Below, in pieces: positions 44,402-52,916 of a stretch of DNA of 64,000 nt. The stretch lies in contig NZ_RBIR01000001.1 in assembly GCF_003634095.1 (NCBI RefSeq), positions 248,001 to 312,000 on the forward strand. Reading direction: 5' to 3'. This stretch comes from Arthrobacter oryzae. GTDB lineage: Bacteria; Actinomycetota; Actinomycetes; Actinomycetales; Micrococcaceae. Position 1 is the first letter of the stretch. Each line of letters opens with the position of its first letter. The position numbers were made by a program, and so were the translations under genes. The notes below the pieces were generated by a model. The model had not been told where the DNA came from. It did not search any database and was given only the letters and a program-made list of their open reading frames with translations.

Positions 44402-47005
44402 GTGCCAGAATCGCCGCCCGTAGCTAAACCCAGGCGGTTCCGTCGCCGCAGTTTAGTGCGCTGGCTGGTGCCGGTGTTGCGCGGGGCTCCTGTCACGGTG
44501 TCGTTCGTTGTTGTCTTCTGGATCCTGGGTCTGCTGTCGTCGAGTATCGTCTCCGGCCCGGCAGTGCAGTGGAGGGCGAATGTGGCGGCGACGGCGCATT
44601 CCTTGCCCAGTCATTGGTGGGCGGTGCTGGCTGCCGCCTTCTGGGCCAGGAACCTGCTCGGCTACGTGACAGGCACGGTCCTGGTGCTCCTGGTTTGCAT
44701 TCCGCTGGAGCGGCAGATGGGGAGCAGGAATTTCTCCGTCGCGGCCGTTGTGACGCAGGTCGCGGGCATGCTGGCCGCGGCGGGATTTTGGGAGGCCACC
44801 CGGGCACTGATGGGGAGCTGGGCCCGGGAGATGAGTGGGTTGTTCTTTCTGGGCCCGAGTGCGTTCATTTGCGGCACCGCCATGGCTGCGACGGCGTCCA
44901 TGGGGGCGCTGTGGAGGCGACGAATTCGCCTGGCCCTCTTCGGGCTGCTGATCCTCCTCGCCCTCTACAGCGGCGGTTTCGCCGATCTGGGGCGCCTTGG
45001 AGCCGGTGCCGCGGGCGCACTTCTGGGCCCGATCCTTTTGGGACGTCGCCCCCGGCTGGTGCGCCCGGTCAGTTCAAAGCACGAGGGAAGGGTGCTCGTA
45101 GCCCTGCTCGTGGCGGTTTCGGCCGTCGGTCCGGTCGTCGCCGGTCTGGTCCCGCACGCCGTGGGGCCGCTCGCCGTGTTGCGCTTCCTGTTCACGGACA
45201 TTCGGCCGGTGGACCCCCAGACGCTGCAGAAGATCTGCGCAGTCCCGGCCCAGCATCGGGCCTGTGAGGCTGCGCATCTGCAGCTGAGAGCGGGGGCCGG
45301 CGCTATTTTCATGGCGATTGTTCCGTCATTTCTGCTCCTGCTGCTCGCCGAGGGCCTCCGGCGCGGACGGCGCTTCGCCTGGGCCGGCGTATTGGTGGTC
45401 CAGGCCGGACTGTCACTGCTGGCATTCACGACGCTGGTGGGGGTGCTGCAGGCAGCCGGTCCGAACACGGTCGCCGGACAGTTGGTGGACGCGAGCCAGC
45501 CTGGCCACAGCACCCAGCCGCTGGCACTTGTTGTCCCGCTGCTTGTCCCGGTGATGATATTCGTTGTGGTTTTGGCATGCCGTGAGTTGTTTCCGGTCAC
45601 CGCACCCCGCGGCACCTATACCCGGCTCGCCCTGCAGGTCCTGGCCCTGGCCGGACTCCTCAGCCTCGTTTACATCGGCGGCGGGCTGGTCCTCGCGCCG
45701 GGCTTCACCCCGGTCCCCGCCGCGGCCGATCTGCTGGCGGATACGCCCGACAGGTTCCTGCCGCTGGGCTTCGTTGGAGACGTTCCGCCTGCCTTCTTTC
45801 CCGAGACCACGCTTGCCGTTTTGCTCTATGAGGGAGTCGGCATAGTGTTCTGGGCCGTCACGGGGGTGCTGATGCTCAAGTCCTTTGTGCGCCCGAGCCA
45901 GCCCCGGCACGGCGATGACAAGGAGAGAGCCCTGGCAATCCTCAAATCAGGGGAGGGAAGTTCTATCTCGTGGATGACCACCTGGGCCGGGAATACTTAT
46001 TGGTTCTCCGCCACCGGCCGGAGTTTCGTCGCGTACCGCGTAATCGCCGGCATTGCGCTGACGGTCGGCGGGCCTGTCGGACCCGGGAACCTGACTCCGG
46101 CCGTAGTCACTGAATTCTCTGAATTCTGCAGGTCCAATGGGTGGACACCCTGCTTCTACTCAATTTCGGCGGAGGTCCGGGACGCCGCATCGCGCCTGGG
46201 CTGGGATTCGGTCCAGGTTGCCCAGGAAACCGTCCTGCCTTTGGATTCCCTGTCCTTCAAGGGAAAGCGGTTCCAGGATATTCGTACTGCCTTGAACAAC
46301 GCGGCCAAGGCCGGAATTTATGCTGAATGGGTTCGCTATCCCACAGCAGGCCTGAATCTTCAGACGCAGATTCTGGCGATCTCGGAAGAATGGGTGGCCG
46401 ACCGGACGATGCCGGAAATGGGATTCACCCTTGGCGGCGTCGACGAACTGAACGACCCTGAAGTCCGCTGCCTGCTCGCCATTGACGCCCAGCAACACGT
46501 GCACGCGGTCACGTCGTGGCTTCCGGTCTACCGCAACGGACGGATTGTGGGCTGGACGCTGGACTTCATGAGGAGGAGGAGCACCGGGTTCCGGCCGGCA
46601 GTCGAGTTCCTCATTGCTTCTGCGGCAATGAGCTTCAAGGGCGAAGAGTGCGACTTCATCAGTCTCTCTGGTGCGCCATTGGCCCGAGTCGCTCCGGCCC
46701 TCCACCCGGACGCGACGTCGCCGGGGCCGGCAGAGGCCGCCGGCCTGGGAAGATTGCTGGATCGCCTCGGATCCGCGCTGGAACCCGTCTACGGGTTCCG
46801 GTCCCTCCTGGCCTTCAAGAGCAAGTTCCACCCGGTCTATGTCCCCCTCTTCATGGCCTATCCGGACTCGGCGGCCCTGCCCGGAATCGGAAACGCACTT
46901 ACCCGCGCCTACCTGCCCGATCTGTCCTTGGGCGAGGGGTTCAGGATCCTGCGGAGCATACTGAGCGAACATGTAGGGTCCGTTGGCCGCGCGGGCCGCC
47001 GCTGA
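44402..47005 (+). CDS. MprF-like protein: rhomboid-like membrane domain fused to DUF2156 synthase domain
   Basis: An 867-aa protein. The N-terminal third resembles a rhomboid fold (AFWARNLLGYVTGTVLVLLV, LERQMGSRNFS, FLGPSAFICGTAMA), but without the GxSG nucleophile, so it is probably inactive as a protease. A further six or so TMs follow. The C-terminal DUF2156 domain (from about residue 520) reads YWFSATGRSFVAYRVIAGIAL, GPVGPGNLT, SEEWVADRTMPEMGFTLGG and GWTLDFMRRRST. DUF2156 domains transfer Lys or Ala from charged tRNA to a lipid. The GTG at 44402 has AAAGG 7 nt upstream and is preferred to ATG 44360. It likely modifies envelope charge and resistance to cationic peptides. Confidence 0.85.
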   Translation: MPESPPVAKPRRFRRRSLVRWLVPVLRGAPVTVSFVVVFWILGLLSSSIVSGPAVQWRANVAATAHSLPSHWWAVLAAAFWARNLLGYVTGTVLVLLVCIPLERQMGSRNFSVAAVVTQVAGMLAAAGFWEATRALMGSWAREMSGLFFLGPSAFICGTAMAATASMGALWRRRIRLALFGLLILLALYSGGFADLGRLGAGAAGALLGPILLGRRPRLVRPVSSKHEGRVLVALLVAVSAVGPVVAGLVPHAVGPLAVLRFLFTDIRPVDPQTLQKICAVPAQHRACEAAHLQLRAGAGAIFMAIVPSFLLLLLAEGLRRGRRFAWAGVLVVQAGLSLLAFTTLVGVLQAAGPNTVAGQLVDASQPGHSTQPLALVVPLLVPVMIFVVVLACRELFPVTAPRGTYTRLALQVLALAGLLSLVYIGGGLVLAPGFTPVPAAADLLADTPDRFLPLGFVGDVPPAFFPETTLAVLLYEGVGIVFWAVTGVLMLKSFVRPSQPRHGDDKERALAILKSGEGSSISWMTTWAGNTYWFSATGRSFVAYRVIAGIALTVGGPVGPGNLTPAVVTEFSEFCRSNGWTPCFYSISAEVRDAASRLGWDSVQVAQETVLPLDSLSFKGKRFQDIRTALNNAAKAGIYAEWVRYPTAGLNLQTQILAISEEWVADRTMPEMGFTLGGVDELNDPEVRCLLAIDAQQHVHAVTSWLPVYRNGRIVGWTLDFMRRRSTGFRPAVEFLIASAAMSFKGEECDFISLSGAPLARVAPALHPDATSPGPAEAAGLGRLLDRLGSALEPVYGFRSLLAFKSKFHPVYVPLFMAYPDSAALPGIGNALTRAYLPDLSLGEGFRILRSILSEHVGSVGRAGRR

Positions 47006-47091
47006 CGCTCCCGGGAGACGGTCGGTGTCCCAAGGAGTGCCATCGAGCCCCAAAATTCTCCCGTTTGTCCGACCCAAGGCTTGCAGCGGCC

Positions 47092-48192
47092 TTAGAAGGC
47101 GTCGAGCCGCCGCCGCAGTGACACGATGCCCAAAGCCAGGCCGCCCGCGGCCGTCAGTACCAGCACCGCTACGTCACGGCCCAGGTTCTCAGTCGACTGG
47201 TAGAAGATTGCGGCCTCCAGCGCATCCACCCCGTAGAACGTAGGGGTGAAGTGCGCCAAGGCCTGAATCCAATCGGGCAGGAACGCCGCGACGCTGATTC
47301 CGCCGCTCAGGAAAAACAAGTAGATCGCCACGTTGATGCCGACGGCCGATACCGGGGCGAACCGGCGGAAAGTGCCTCCAAGGGCGGCCCCGACGCCGGC
47401 CGCCGCGAGTGCGATCAGCCCGATCACCGCCAGTGCCGGCAGCCAGTACCACCCCGCAGGCTGCAGGAAGCCGGAAACGGCCGCCAGGATCAGCACCACC
47501 ATTGCCACCAACATGGTCATCACCCAGCACCCTAGGATCTTCCCGGCGATCAGGACGCCGCGGCCCACCGGCGCGAGCAACAGCGCCTTGATGGTCAGGT
47601 CCTCGAACTCCCGGGCGGTGGCCAACCCGCCGTTGACGATGCCCATGAGCGTGAGGAGCAGCACGAGGACGGGCACCAGTTCGAACTGCACGAGGTCGAC
47701 GTCGTGCGGCCTCAGATCGGACTCGGCGACGCCGACCATGACGGGGTTGTCCGGTTGGCCAGCGTAGAAGCGCGTGATTGCGGCCGGCAGCGACCTGCGA
47801 AGGTCGTTGGTGAAGTCCAGGTTCAGATTGTTGATACGGATCCGCACCGGGTCCGGCCGGTGCATCCGGTAGTCGTCGTCGAAGGAGGCCGGGATGGTGA
47901 TAACGGCCGCAACCTGGAGGGTGTCGAGCAAATGCGCGGCCTCATCCGGGGCCGCCGCCTGGACGCGGAACGCGTCGGAGTCATTAAGGATTGAGACCAG
48001 GCGCTGAGCCTGCGGACCGTTGCCCTCGACCACGACGGCCACCGGATTGCGCCCGGTTGCGCCGGCCACGATGAAGATGATGAGCAAGAAAGCGATCGGC
48101 GGCAACAGGCTCACGGCGATCGCCGACGGCGTGCGCGCCCACGTCACAATGTCTTTGGCCGCGATTGCCAACACTGCCCGGAGCGATCCCAT
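47092..48192 (-). CDS. ABC-2 type transporter permease (second copy)
   Basis: A 366-aa permease. One N-terminal TM (AIAVSLLPPIAFLLIIFIVAG), a large extracytoplasmic domain of about 150 aa with VRIRINNLNLDFTNDLRRSL, then five TMs and the LEDLTIKALLLAPVGRG coupling loop. It is paralogous to the upstream permease (shared NNLNxDFTND stretch). Its start overlaps the upstream stop in a TGATG arrangement. It forms a heterodimeric exporter with the ATPase encoded upstream. Confidence 0.88.
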   Translation of the reverse strand: MGSLRAVLAIAAKDIVTWARTPSAIAVSLLPPIAFLLIIFIVAGATGRNPVAVVVEGNGPQAQRLVSILNDSDAFRVQAAAPDEAAHLLDTLQVAAVITIPASFDDDYRMHRPDPVRIRINNLNLDFTNDLRRSLPAAITRFYAGQPDNPVMVGVAESDLRPHDVDLVQFELVPVLVLLLTLMGIVNGGLATAREFEDLTIKALLLAPVGRGVLIAGKILGCWVMTMLVAMVVLILAAVSGFLQPAGWYWLPALAVIGLIALAAAGVGAALGGTFRRFAPVSAVGINVAIYLFFLSGGISVAAFLPDWIQALAHFTPTFYGVDALEAAIFYQSTENLGRDVAVLVLTAAGGLALGIVSLRRRLDAF

Positions 48193-49301
48193 CAGCGCGC
48201 GACCCCCCTCCGGCCGAAAACAAGGGCGGTGATCACGACCGTCAGAACCGTGAATCCGGCCAGCACCAGGGTGTCGACAGCCAGGTCCTGGGTGGCCGTC
48301 TGGTAGCCATGGAAGGCGTGCTGGAAGGCGGCGATCGCATAGGTCAGCGGGGACACGGCGGCGATCGCGCCGGGAACGGCGCCGAGCCAGTTCGCCGGTC
48401 CGAACGGCCCGCTCAGGAAAAACAGCGGCAGGACGCAGGCGACGGCGAGCGGGATGGCCTGCTGGCGCCGGCGCACCAGCGTTCCGGCCAGAACGCCGAG
48501 GGCAAGAAAGGCGGCGATCATCAGCAGGCCGAAACCGAGCACCTCCCAGGGATGCAGGGGGTGAACCCCGATCAACAAGATGACGACGCCCAGCACCAGA
48601 ACTGCCGAGGCTGCGGTGAGCGCGGCTGAGCCGAGTATCTTTCCCAGCCCGATCGTCAGCCGGCTCACCGGCGCCAGTGCCAGTTCCTTGACGGTGCCCA
48701 GCTCATAGTCCCGCGCGGCGTTGACGCTGCCCTGCAGCAGCGCGGCGAGCATCAGCCCGGCCACCACAATGCTCACGGCCAAGTAGGGAACGTAACCGGT
48801 GTCGTGCGCCTGGACGTCGGACTCAAGCGCACGCACGACGACTTGTTCAGGGAACGCATTGGCGTAGAAGGATGTTATCGAGAGCGGCAGTGCCCGTCGG
48901 ATGTCGTTGGTGAAGTCGACATTGAGGTTGTTGACCTCGACCGGGATGTCCACCCTTGTCCCGGCGCTGACCGCGGCATCGAAGTCCTGGGGCACTGTCA
49001 CGACGGCGACGACCGATCCCGCCCGGATCTCGCGCTCCGCGTCGGCCGAGGAGGCCGTGTGGATGAAGAAGGACTGCGAGTTGTTCATGGCCTGGAGGAA
49101 TTGCCCGGCCAACGGTCCCGGGTCGTTCATGACCACCGCGACCGGCGCCTGACCTCCGCTGAGGGCGAAGAGAAGGAACAGCAGAAGGAAGTTGATTGGG
49201 ATGATGAGGCCGGCTATCGCGAACAGCGGTTCCCGGAGGGTGAGGCGGATGTCCGCCGCTGCGACGGCCCGGACCACGCGCAGGTTGTGCCGGAGGCTCA
49301 T
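48192..49301 (-). CDS. ABC-2 type transporter permease (first copy)
   Basis: A 369-aa permease with the same plan as its neighbour: an N-terminal TM, an extracytoplasmic domain with VEVNNLNVDFTNDIRRAL, and a cluster of five C-terminal TMs. The coupling helix ELGTVKELALAPVSRLTIGLG resembles that of YhhJ/DrrB-like exporters. ATG 49301 overlaps the ATPase stop (ATGA). The substrate is unknown; relatives export drugs or lipids. Confidence 0.88.
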   Translation of the reverse strand: MSLRHNLRVVRAVAAADIRLTLREPLFAIAGLIIPINFLLLFLLFALSGGQAPVAVVMNDPGPLAGQFLQAMNNSQSFFIHTASSADAEREIRAGSVVAVVTVPQDFDAAVSAGTRVDIPVEVNNLNVDFTNDIRRALPLSITSFYANAFPEQVVVRALESDVQAHDTGYVPYLAVSIVVAGLMLAALLQGSVNAARDYELGTVKELALAPVSRLTIGLGKILGSAALTAASAVLVLGVVILLIGVHPLHPWEVLGFGLLMIAAFLALGVLAGTLVRRRQQAIPLAVACVLPLFFLSGPFGPANWLGAVPGAIAAVSPLTYAIAAFQHAFHGYQTATQDLAVDTLVLAGFTVLTVVITALVFGRRGVAR

Positions 49302-50236
49302 TCCCTCAACTCCTTGCCGGTCAGGCTGAGGAAGACCTCGTCCAGGCTTGGCTCGCGGCTCTGGATCTCCTCGAGGCTCGTGGATGCGACCACCGCAGTC
49401 ACGACCTTGCCGGTGACGTCACCGCCGCCTTCAACCGTGACCTGAATTGATCCGTTGGACGCAATAGCGGAGACCACACCTTGTAGGGCGCGGACCTCCC
49501 GAACGAGGTCTTCCGTGGGCGCCGGCTGGGTGCGTATATCAAGTACGGTGTCACCGAAGCTGCGGCGCAAGTTCGACGGCGAGTCCAGGGCGACGAGGCG
49601 CCCGCGGTCGATAATTGCCAGGCGGTCGCAGAGGACGTTCGCCTCTTCAAGGTAGTTCGTGGTGATGAGCACGGTGGATCCGCGTTCCTTGAGCTCGAGG
49701 ATCCGGTCCCAGAGCGCGCGCCGGCTCTGCACATCGACCCCGAGGCCGGGCTCGTCGAAATAGAGCAGCTCGGGGTCGTGGAGGAGCGCCCGGACCAACG
49801 CCAACCTTCGCTTCATGCCGCCGGAAAAGGTGGAGACGCGGCTCTTCCGCCGTTCCTCCAGCTGTGCGAGCTCGAGCAATGACGTAATCCGCTCCTGGAG
49901 GCCTTTCCGGGGCACGTCGAAGAGGTCCGCGTGAAAGCGCAGGTTGGCCTCTGCCGTCAGCTCCTCGTAGAGGGCATTCTCCTGCGGCACCGTCCCCAGG
50001 GACCGCCGGATCCTCTGTGGATCCGCAACCATGTCCACGCCAAGGACCGTAACCCTGCCGGCGGTCGGCCGGCTCAGGCCGCTAATCATGTTGATGGTGG
50101 TTGTCTTGCCGGAGCCGTTGGGCCCGAGCAGGCCGAAGACCTCCCCGCGTTCCACGCGCACGCTGAGGTTGTCGATTGCGGTGAAGGAGCCGAATCGTTT
50201 GGTGACTCCGATGAGCTCGATGGCCGTTACGGTCAT
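49298..50236 (-). CDS. ABC transporter ATP-binding protein
   Basis: A 312-aa ATPase. Walker A GPNGSGKTT, Q-loop LGTVPQENAL, signature STFSGGMKRRLALVRAL, Walker B LLYFDEPGLGVD and a switch region LITTNYLEEANVL. Two features are unusual: Asn replaces the common His of the switch, and PGLGVD replaces PTTGLD. A C-terminal regulatory domain of about 70 aa as in DrrA is present. ATG 50236 has AGGAG about 8 nt upstream; the long frame to 50599 is rejected. First gene of a three-gene exporter operon. Confidence 0.9.
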   Translation of the reverse strand: MTVTAIELIGVTKRFGSFTAIDNLSVRVERGEVFGLLGPNGSGKTTTINMISGLSRPTAGRVTVLGVDMVADPQRIRRSLGTVPQENALYEELTAEANLRFHADLFDVPRKGLQERITSLLELAQLEERRKSRVSTFSGGMKRRLALVRALLHDPELLYFDEPGLGVDVQSRRALWDRILELKERGSTVLITTNYLEEANVLCDRLAIIDRGRLVALDSPSNLRRSFGDTVLDIRTQPAPTEDLVREVRALQGVVSAIASNGSIQVTVEGGGDVTGKVVTAVVASTSLEEIQSREPSLDEVFLSLTGKELRE

Positions 50237-50456
50237 GCCCTTATCTCCTAGGCCACAGGCACACGGTGCGGCCACCAGCCTGATCGGGCGGGGCCTCGGC
50301 TCCATGATGGGACCGGGTCGAATAAAACACAAGCGGCAGGGGGTGGAGGGCTCTGGCGGTCGGCCCCCGGGAGGTCCACGCTTTAACTTATCGGCGCTGG
50401 CCCGTGGGGCGGGGCCCGACCGCCGTCGGCGGCATACGGGGTGGAAGGAGAACGAG

Positions 50457-51521
50457 ATGGTTGGCACAGCAGTCCCGGCCCTTAGGGCCGGCATGCGGCG
50501 GGATCTGGTGACACAGCTGCTGGGGATCTGGCTCCTACTGGCGGTCTTCCTGGACGGCTGGGCACACCTGCACGTTCCCGGCCTGGAAACGTTTTTCACC
50601 CCCTGGCACGCCGCTCTCTATTCCGGCCTCCTGGCTATGGCCGCGTGGCTGGCCTCCCTGATCTGGAGGAACCGGGAGCCCGGGCAGCCACTCGCGCGTG
50701 CAATACCGGCCGGCTACCGGGGCACCGTTGCCGGAGTGGTCCTCTTCGCCCTCGCCGGCGTTCTGGATCTGCTCTGGCATGAAATCCTGGGCATCGAGGT
50801 CTCCCTCGATGCGCTGGTCAGCCCCACCCACCTGCTGCTCGGGTTCAGCCTTTTCCTCATTCTCGGCACCGGCGTCCGCAGTGCCCGGGCCGGGAGCGGG
50901 CGGGACGCCTTCGCCTGGACGCCGCCGGCATTGCTCTCTGTCGCCCTGATGACCGGATTGGGCGCCTTCTTCCTCATCTACTGCTCGGCTTTCGTCCGGG
51001 CAGCGCCGGCCCTGCCGTACCTCCCGACGCCGATCGGCAGCCCCGGCCACAGCCAAGCGGAGCTGCCGGCGGCGATCGGAATGGCCAGCTACCTGGTGAC
51101 CACCGCGCTGATCATCGTCCCCTTCCTCTACACCTGCTCCCGAACCCAACGGCCGCCTCGCGGCATCGTCACCCTGCTGGTCGCCGTCGTGGCGTGGCTG
51201 CCCATCGCCATGTCGGGGTTCCGCCCGGCGGCGCTCGCCGGGGCGGCGGGGGCCACGGTGGCAGCAGTTGTGGCGGATGTGGCACTTGCCCGCGCGGCCG
51301 GGCGCATGACCGGCCGTCGGCTTCCGGGGGTGAGCGCCCTGCTGGTGGCGCTCCTCTGGACGGGCCAGCTGGTGGGCATTGCCTTGGTGTCAGGGATTGG
51401 ATGGCCTGTGTCCATGTGGCTTGGAGCCATCGTGTTGAGCTCGGCAGTGGCAGCCGGTCTCGCTTTTGCCAGCTCCTGGAACTTTAGGAGCCCGCACATT
51501 CCCGAGGCGTCGCACCCATAG
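50457..51521 (+). CDS. Polytopic membrane protein with conserved His/Asp/Glu in TMs
   Basis: A 354-aa protein with about nine TMs, family not recognised. Notable polar positions inside hydrophobic segments are FLDGWAHLHVPGLE, FFTPWHAALYSG, DLLWHEILGIEVS and VSPTHLLLG, a pattern that suggests metal or haem ligands. ATG 50457 has AAGGAG close upstream. The downstream ICMT-like methyltransferase starts 10 bp after its stop with a perfect AGGAGG, so the two form an operon. A membrane enzyme or oxidase-assembly role is conceivable but unsupported by direct similarity. Confidence 0.75.
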   Translation: MVGTAVPALRAGMRRDLVTQLLGIWLLLAVFLDGWAHLHVPGLETFFTPWHAALYSGLLAMAAWLASLIWRNREPGQPLARAIPAGYRGTVAGVVLFALAGVLDLLWHEILGIEVSLDALVSPTHLLLGFSLFLILGTGVRSARAGSGRDAFAWTPPALLSVALMTGLGAFFLIYCSAFVRAAPALPYLPTPIGSPGHSQAELPAAIGMASYLVTTALIIVPFLYTCSRTQRPPRGIVTLLVAVVAWLPIAMSGFRPAALAGAAGATVAAVVADVALARAAGRMTGRRLPGVSALLVALLWTGQLVGIALVSGIGWPVSMWLGAIVLSSAVAAGLAFASSWNFRSPHIPEASHP

Positions 51522-51531
51522 GAGGTCCAAA

Positions 51532-52080
51532 ATGATCAGCATGGCCGCATCCGAAGAGACCCCGCGGGAGAAGAGACGCGCAGCCATTGGCACGGCGCTG
51601 TTCGCCGTCGCGCCGGCGACGGCGGCCGGACTCGTTCCGTGGTTGCTGACGCGCTGGCAGGTGAAGCGGCCCGTGCCGGGAGGGCTGCCCGCACAATGCG
51701 TCGGCGCCGTGCTCATCGGTGTGGGCGCAGCAGTAATCACGAGTTCCTTCGTCCGGTTCGCCGTCGAAGGACTCGGGACTCCGTCCCCGTTTGCGCAGAC
51801 GAAGCATTTGGTGGTCGGTGGTTGGTACGGGTACGTGCGCAACCCCATCTATGTTGCCCTCACCGCTTCGATTACCGGACAGGGCCTCTTGCTTGGGCAG
51901 CCCAAACTTTTTGGTCTTGCCGCCTTGGGCGCCGTTCCGGTGGCCGCATTTGTGGTGTTCCATGAGGAGCCGACGCTGGCACGCAAGTTCGGTCCTGAGT
52001 ACGAGGTTTACCGCGAAAACGTCCCGCGCTGGGTGCCCAGACTCACACCCTGGCGGGTGGGGCCCGCCCCCGCGATGTAG
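51532..52080 (+). CDS. Isoprenylcysteine carboxyl methyltransferase (ICMT/PEMT)-like protein
   Basis: A 182-aa protein with about four TMs. The cofactor-binding end of ICMT/PEMT proteins is clear: LVVGGWYGYVRNPIYVALT (RNPxY) and VVFHEEPTLARKFGPEYEVY, then RVPR-like residues. Bacterial members methylate small molecules or lipids. ATG 51532 follows AGGAGG. It is co-transcribed with the upstream membrane protein and 11 bp from the acetyltransferase start at 52092, probably one three-gene operon. Confidence 0.85.
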   Translation: MISMAASEETPREKRRAAIGTALFAVAPATAAGLVPWLLTRWQVKRPVPGGLPAQCVGAVLIGVGAAVITSSFVRFAVEGLGTPSPFAQTKHLVVGGWYGYVRNPIYVALTASITGQGLLLGQPKLFGLAALGAVPVAAFVVFHEEPTLARKFGPEYEVYRENVPRWVPRLTPWRVGPAPAM

Positions 52081-52091
52081 CGTGGAGGCCG

Positions 52092-52880
52092 ATGACTCTT
52101 TCTGAAGAATTTCTCACTGCGTATGACCGGCAACTCCGCACTGATGCGGAAACTCCAAGCGCGATCGCCGTTGAACATCTTGGGCCGTTGCGCCTGGTGA
52201 CTTTCGCAGGCGGCCGGGGCTTCGTGACGTATCAGGATCTCGGCGGGGCAAGCGCCCAGACGATCGCGCAATGGGTGGCCGAGGCCCTTGCGTTCTACCG
52301 GAGCGATCCGGCAATCGTTCGGGTCGAATGGAAGACCCGTGGACACGATTATGCGCCCGGACTCCGCGAGACGCTGCTCGCCAACGGATTCGAGGCCGAC
52401 GAAACCGAGTCGATCATGATCGGGCCGGCAGGCGCGTTGACTGCCGATGTGCGGCTCCCGCCCGGAATCAGCCTGCGGCGGATCACCGAAGAGCCGGACA
52501 TTCGCGCCATGAGCGCCATGCAGGACGAAGTTTTCGGGGACGCCGTCTCCGCCGGCAACGCCGAGGCTATCCTGCGCCGGGCGGCCCTCGACGACGGCAT
52601 GGAACTGTGGGTGGCCGAACACGAGGGATCGATTGTGAGCGCCGGCCGTCTCGAGCCGGTGCCCGGCACGGAATTCGCGGGCATCTGGGGCGGGGCGACC
52701 CGGGCCGGGTGGCGCGGCCAGGGTATCTATCGCGCCCTCACCGCGGCCCGGGCGCGGGCCGCGGTGACCCTGGGCAAAACACTCATCCATAGCGATTCAA
52801 CGGAATATTCACGCCCCATCCTGGAACGCTACGGATTGCTCCGGGTGTCAACAACCACCCCGTATTACTGGCGTCGCTGA
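52092..52880 (+). CDS. GNAT family N-acetyltransferase, two-domain
   Basis: A 262-aa protein. The N-terminal half is a degenerate GNAT-like domain; the C-terminal half carries the working acetyl-CoA loop (GIWGGATRAGWRGQGIYRAL, RGQGI) and ends STEYSRPILERYGLLRVSTT. The acceptor is unknown. It lies 11 bp after the methyltransferase and is convergent with the MFS gene. Confidence 0.85.
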   Translation: MTLSEEFLTAYDRQLRTDAETPSAIAVEHLGPLRLVTFAGGRGFVTYQDLGGASAQTIAQWVAEALAFYRSDPAIVRVEWKTRGHDYAPGLRETLLANGFEADETESIMIGPAGALTADVRLPPGISLRRITEEPDIRAMSAMQDEVFGDAVSAGNAEAILRRAALDDGMELWVAEHEGSIVSAGRLEPVPGTEFAGIWGGATRAGWRGQGIYRALTAARARAAVTLGKTLIHSDSTEYSRPILERYGLLRVSTTTPYYWRR

Positions 52881-52900
52881 AGCCCCGGAAGCGCGGCAAC

Positions 52901-52916
52901 GGCCGGTCAGCCGGCC
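52901..52916. terminator. Possible bidirectional hairpin between convergent genes
   Basis: Perfect inverted repeat GGCCGG-TCAG-CCGGCC in the convergent gap after the acetyltransferase, overlapping the MFS stop codon. No T-run, so termination is possible but unproven. Confidence 0.4.
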
